From the NCBI GenBank assembly GCA_001872995.1, contig MNXO01000084.1, forward strand, positions 1-8,742: a stretch of DNA of 8,742 nucleotides. Direction: 5' to 3'. Origin of the DNA: Bacteroidetes bacterium CG2_30_32_10 (GTDB lineage: Bacteria > Bacteroidota > Bacteroidia > Bacteroidales > CG2-30-32-10). Below are positions 6,198 through 8,742 of this stretch, piece after piece. The position numbers were made by a program, and so were the translations under genes. Within the stretch, counting starts at the first letter, position 1, and each line of letters begins with the position of its first letter. The notes beneath the pieces were generated by a model. The model was not told where the DNA came from, ran no database searches, and worked only from the letters and a program-made list of their open reading frames with translations.

Positions 6198-7055
6198 ATG
6201 AAAAGAACAATTATTAAAATAGATGAAAAAAAATGCAATGGCTGTGGATTGTGTGTATCTGGATGCCACGAAGGTGCATTACAACTAATTGATGGCAAAG
6301 CGAGAATGATTAGTGAATTATATTGCGATGGGTTGGGTGCATGTATAGGTGATTGTCCCGAAAATGCAATTATTTTAGAAGAAAGAGAAGCTGAGCCTTA
6401 TGATGAATTGGCTACAATAGGAAAAATAGCAATAAAAGGGGAATCTACTATAATTGCTCATATTAATCACTTATTTGATCATCATGAAGCTGAATATGCT
6501 CAACAAGCAATAAATTATTTAAATAAAAACAACATAAAAATAGATACTTCAAAATTAAAAATAAATATGAATCAAGAACATGAGAATCATAGTGGCTGCC
6601 CAGGCTCTAAAACTATTGATTTTAGGGAAAAGCAAGAAATAACTAATTTAAATGAACAAAAAACAGATAACTCCTCCCAATTGAGGCAATGGCCCGTTCA
6701 GCTTCATTTGCTGAGTCCAACAGCTGGATATTTTAAAGGAGCAGACGTCCTTCTTGCTGCAGATTGCGTGGCTTTTGCCATGGGAAACTTCCACCAAGAT
6801 TATTTAAAAGGTAAAAGTTTAGCTATTGCTTGTCCAAAACTGGATTCTAATAAAGAAGTATATGTAGAAAAACTTACTGCAATGATTGATGAGGCTAAAA
6901 TAAACACATTAACTATAATGATGATGGAAGTGCCTTGTTGCGGTGGTTTATTGCAAATGACTCGAATGGCAACAGAAACTGCTAAACGCAAAGTGCCTAT
7001 TAAAGCAATATATGTAAGTATGCAAGGTGAAATCATATCAGAAGAATGGATGTAA
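6198..7055 (+). CDS. 4Fe-4S ferredoxin-domain protein with Cys-rich C-terminal domain, probable Hcp partner
   Basis: This 285-residue protein opens with a two-cluster ferredoxin domain (1-60). The first motif is complete: Cys13, Cys16, Cys19, Cys23. The second has Cys43, Cys49 and Cys53 with Leu46 where a second Cys is expected, so that site may hold a [3Fe-4S] cluster or a [4Fe-4S] cluster with a non-Cys ligand. A His-rich stretch follows (His88, His91, His95, His96). The segment around HSGCPGSK (Cys134) leads to a C-terminal domain from about 160: SQLRQWPVQLHLLSP, AADC (Cys190), IACPKLD (Cys212) and EVPCCGG (Cys247, Cys248). I recognise this as a widespread anaerobe family found near hcp and Rrf2 genes, but its biochemical role is not established. 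Electron delivery to Hcp, in place of the Hcr reductase of enteric bacteria, is an inference from gene order. No signal peptide is seen, so it is cytoplasmic. Confidence 0.85.
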   Translation: MKRTIIKIDEKKCNGCGLCVSGCHEGALQLIDGKARMISELYCDGLGACIGDCPENAIILEEREAEPYDELATIGKIAIKGESTIIAHINHLFDHHEAEYAQQAINYLNKNNIKIDTSKLKINMNQEHENHSGCPGSKTIDFREKQEITNLNEQKTDNSSQLRQWPVQLHLLSPTAGYFKGADVLLAADCVAFAMGNFHQDYLKGKSLAIACPKLDSNKEVYVEKLTAMIDEAKINTLTIMMMEVPCCGGLLQMTRMATETAKRKVPIKAIYVSMQGEIISEEWM

Positions 7056-7105
7056 TTCAAATATTTAGTAAAATCAATTTAAAAATAATTTAAAATAAAA
7101 AAACT

Positions 7106-8742
7106 ATGAGTATGTTTTGTTATCAATGTCAAGAAACCGCTAAAGGTACAGGTTGTACTATTAAAGGCGTATGTGGAAAATCGGAAGATGTTGCAAATTT
7201 GCAAGATTTATTAATTTTCACATTAAAAGGAATTTCAGTTTATTCAACTGCTGCAAGAAAAGCAGGTATTGAAAATGCCGAAGTAAATCATTTTGTAATG
7301 GAAAGCTTGTTTGCAACCATTACGAATGCTAATTTTGATAGAAGTGCATTTATCGTAAGAATTAAAAAGGCTCTAAAATTACGAGAAGAAATCAGGAAAA
7401 CTGTTGAAAAATCTGGTATTCAAATGCCAAAAAATTTGCACGAATCAGCCAATTGGTTTGCAGATTCTGAAAAAGAATTTGACGAAAAAGCATTAAAAGT
7501 TGGTGTTTTACTAAGCGAAAACGAAGATGTTAGGTCTTTGAGAGAATTATTAACGTATGGGAATAAAGGAATGGCAGCTTATACAGAACATGCATATAAC
7601 TTAGGAATGGAAGACCCCGAATTGTATGCATATATGCAAAAAGCATTAGTAGCAACCATTGAAGAGCATTCTGCAGATGAATTAGTTGGTTTAGTTATGG
7701 AATGTGGAAAGTTTGGTGTTACAGCGATGGCATTATTAGATAAAGCAAATACTACCGCTTATGGTAATCCTGAAATCACCAAAGTAAATATTGGGGTAAG
7801 CAATAAACCAGGCATTTTAATAAGTGGTCATGACTTGAAAGATATGGAAGAATTGCTAAAACAAACAGAAGGAACCGGCGTAGATGTATATACCCATAGC
7901 GAAATGCTTCCTGCAAACTACTATCCTGCTTTTAAAAAATATAAACATTTTATTGGCAATTATGGAAACTCTTGGTGGAAACAAAAAGAAGAATTTGCTA
8001 CTTTTAATGGTCCAATTTTGTTTACTACCAATTGTATTGTTCCTCCTCCAGTTAATGCAGTATATTCAGACAAGGTATATACCACAGGCGCCTCTGGCTT
8101 TGCTGGTTTTAAACACATCCCTGATAGAGTGAAAGGCGGACAAAAAGATTTCTCATCCATTATAGAACATGCAAAGCGTTGCCAATCCCCAACAGAAATT
8201 GAAACAGGCGAAATAATTGGTGGTTTTGCTCATGCACAAGTATTTGCTTTAGCAGATAAAATAGTTGAAGCGGTAAAGTCTGGTGCTATTAAGAAATTTT
8301 TTGTGATGGCTGGTTGCGATGGTAGAATGAAAGATAGAAATTATTATACCGAATTTGCAGATAAATTACCTAAAGATACTGTTATTTTAACAGCAGGTTG
8401 TGCCAAATATCGTTATAACAAACTACCTCTTGGCGATATTAATGGAATTCCCAGAGTTTTAGATGCAGGACAATGTAATGATTCTTATTCATTAGCAGTA
8501 ATTGCTTTAAAACTTAAAGAAGTTTTTAAACTAAATGATATTAATGAATTGCCTATTGCATATAACATTGCTTGGTACGAACAAAAGGCAGTTATTGTTT
8601 TATTGGCATTGTTATATCTTGGTGTTAAGAAAATTCATTTGGGACCTACTTTACCAGGTTTCTTATCACCCAATGTTGCAAAAGTATTAATAGATACATT
8701 TGGAATTGCAGGAATTGGCACGGTAGATGATGATATTAAATT
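7106..8742 (+). CDS. hcp: Hybrid-cluster protein (hydroxylamine/NO reductase), class I, 3' end cut by window
   Basis: Hcp is a cytoplasmic enzyme with a [4Fe-4S] cluster and a hybrid Fe-S-O cluster; it reduces hydroxylamine in vitro and NO to N2O in E. coli. The N-terminal motif Cys5-X2-Cys8-X8-Cys17-X5-Cys23 is the class I (anaerobe) form. All seven hybrid-cluster ligands are present: His242, Glu266, Cys310, Cys404 (the persulfide Cys, in GCDGR), Cys432, Cys457 and Glu492. Each is two less than the D. vulgaris number I recall, which shows there is no frameshift. About 545 codons are in view against a usual length near 550, so only a few residues are missing beyond the right edge. The start could also be the ATG at 7112, since many Hcp proteins begin MFC-Q-C. 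It lies 50 nt after the ferredoxin gene, with no promoter or terminator seen between them. Confidence 0.97.
   Translation, partial: MSMFCYQCQETAKGTGCTIKGVCGKSEDVANLQDLLIFTLKGISVYSTAARKAGIENAEVNHFVMESLFATITNANFDRSAFIVRIKKALKLREEIRKTVEKSGIQMPKNLHESANWFADSEKEFDEKALKVGVLLSENEDVRSLRELLTYGNKGMAAYTEHAYNLGMEDPELYAYMQKALVATIEEHSADELVGLVMECGKFGVTAMALLDKANTTAYGNPEITKVNIGVSNKPGILISGHDLKDMEELLKQTEGTGVDVYTHSEMLPANYYPAFKKYKHFIGNYGNSWWKQKEEFATFNGPILFTTNCIVPPPVNAVYSDKVYTTGASGFAGFKHIPDRVKGGQKDFSSIIEHAKRCQSPTEIETGEIIGGFAHAQVFALADKIVEAVKSGAIKKFFVMAGCDGRMKDRNYYTEFADKLPKDTVILTAGCAKYRYNKLPLGDINGIPRVLDAGQCNDSYSLAVIALKLKEVFKLNDINELPIAYNIAWYEQKAVIVLLALLYLGVKKIHLGPTLPGFLSPNVAKVLIDTFGIAGIGTVDDDIK

Noticed and set aside
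6800..7060. 86-codon minus-strand open frame
   Set aside because: It is antisense to the conserved Cys-rich end of the ferredoxin-domain gene; its hydrophobic look comes from the opposite strand's codons.
7056..7105. Possible separate promoter before hcp
   Set aside because: No TAnnTTTG element and no hairpin is present in the 50-nt gap, so cotranscription with the ferredoxin gene is more likely.
7884..8160. Short open frames on both strands inside hcp
   Set aside because: They overlap Hcp ligand positions Glu266 and Cys310 in the true frame and have no supporting features.

Overview
The window looks like a chromosomal segment from an anaerobic or facultative member of the Bacteroidota. Three things point there: very AT-rich DNA; promoters of the Bacteroidota type (TTTG or TTG, about 20 bp, then TAnnTTTG) with no clear Shine-Dalgarno sequences; and a type IX secretion (T9SS) adhesin paired with a PorP/SprF-like protein. 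The species cannot be fixed from the sequence. Two anaerobic metalloprotein systems (HydG and class I hybrid-cluster protein) support an anoxic or microoxic life.

Layout. (1) 1-2091, minus strand: an apparent operon of hydG followed at short gaps (16 and 23 nt) by two tandem 85-residue genes of the TM1266-like [FeFe]-hydrogenase-system regulator family. No hydE, hydF or hydrogenase structural gene is visible. (2) 2092-2279: a divergent intergenic region with a candidate promoter for each direction and an imperfect palindrome. (3) 2280-5639, plus strand: a 770-residue secreted protein with a LamG-like domain, four Ig-like repeats about 90 residues apart, a PKD/SprB-like unit and a type B T9SS sorting domain. 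It is followed 9 nt later by a PorP/SprF family outer-membrane protein. (4) 5640-5780: a terminator-like hairpin, then a near-consensus promoter overlapped by a 24-bp dyad. (5) 5781 to the right edge, plus strand: an Rrf2-family Fe-S-type regulator, a two-cluster ferredoxin-domain protein, and hcp (hybrid-cluster protein), which lacks only its last few codons at the window end.

How the genes work together. HydG makes the CO and CN- ligands of the hydrogenase H-cluster, and the two small proteins probably tune or sense that system. The adhesin is probably exported by the T9SS and held at the surface with help from its SprF-like partner. The Rrf2-ferredoxin-Hcp set reads as a nitrosative/redox stress unit: the regulator senses through an Fe-S cluster, Hcp reduces NO or hydroxylamine, and the ferredoxin-domain protein may supply electrons. 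The last three roles are inferences from family and gene order.

The less ordinary points are the Cys-containing tandem TM1266-like paralogues, the ferredoxin protein with an incomplete second cluster motif and a Cys-rich C-terminal domain, and the dyad over the Rrf2 promoter. No CRISPR array, tRNA, rRNA, insertion sequence or phage gene was seen.
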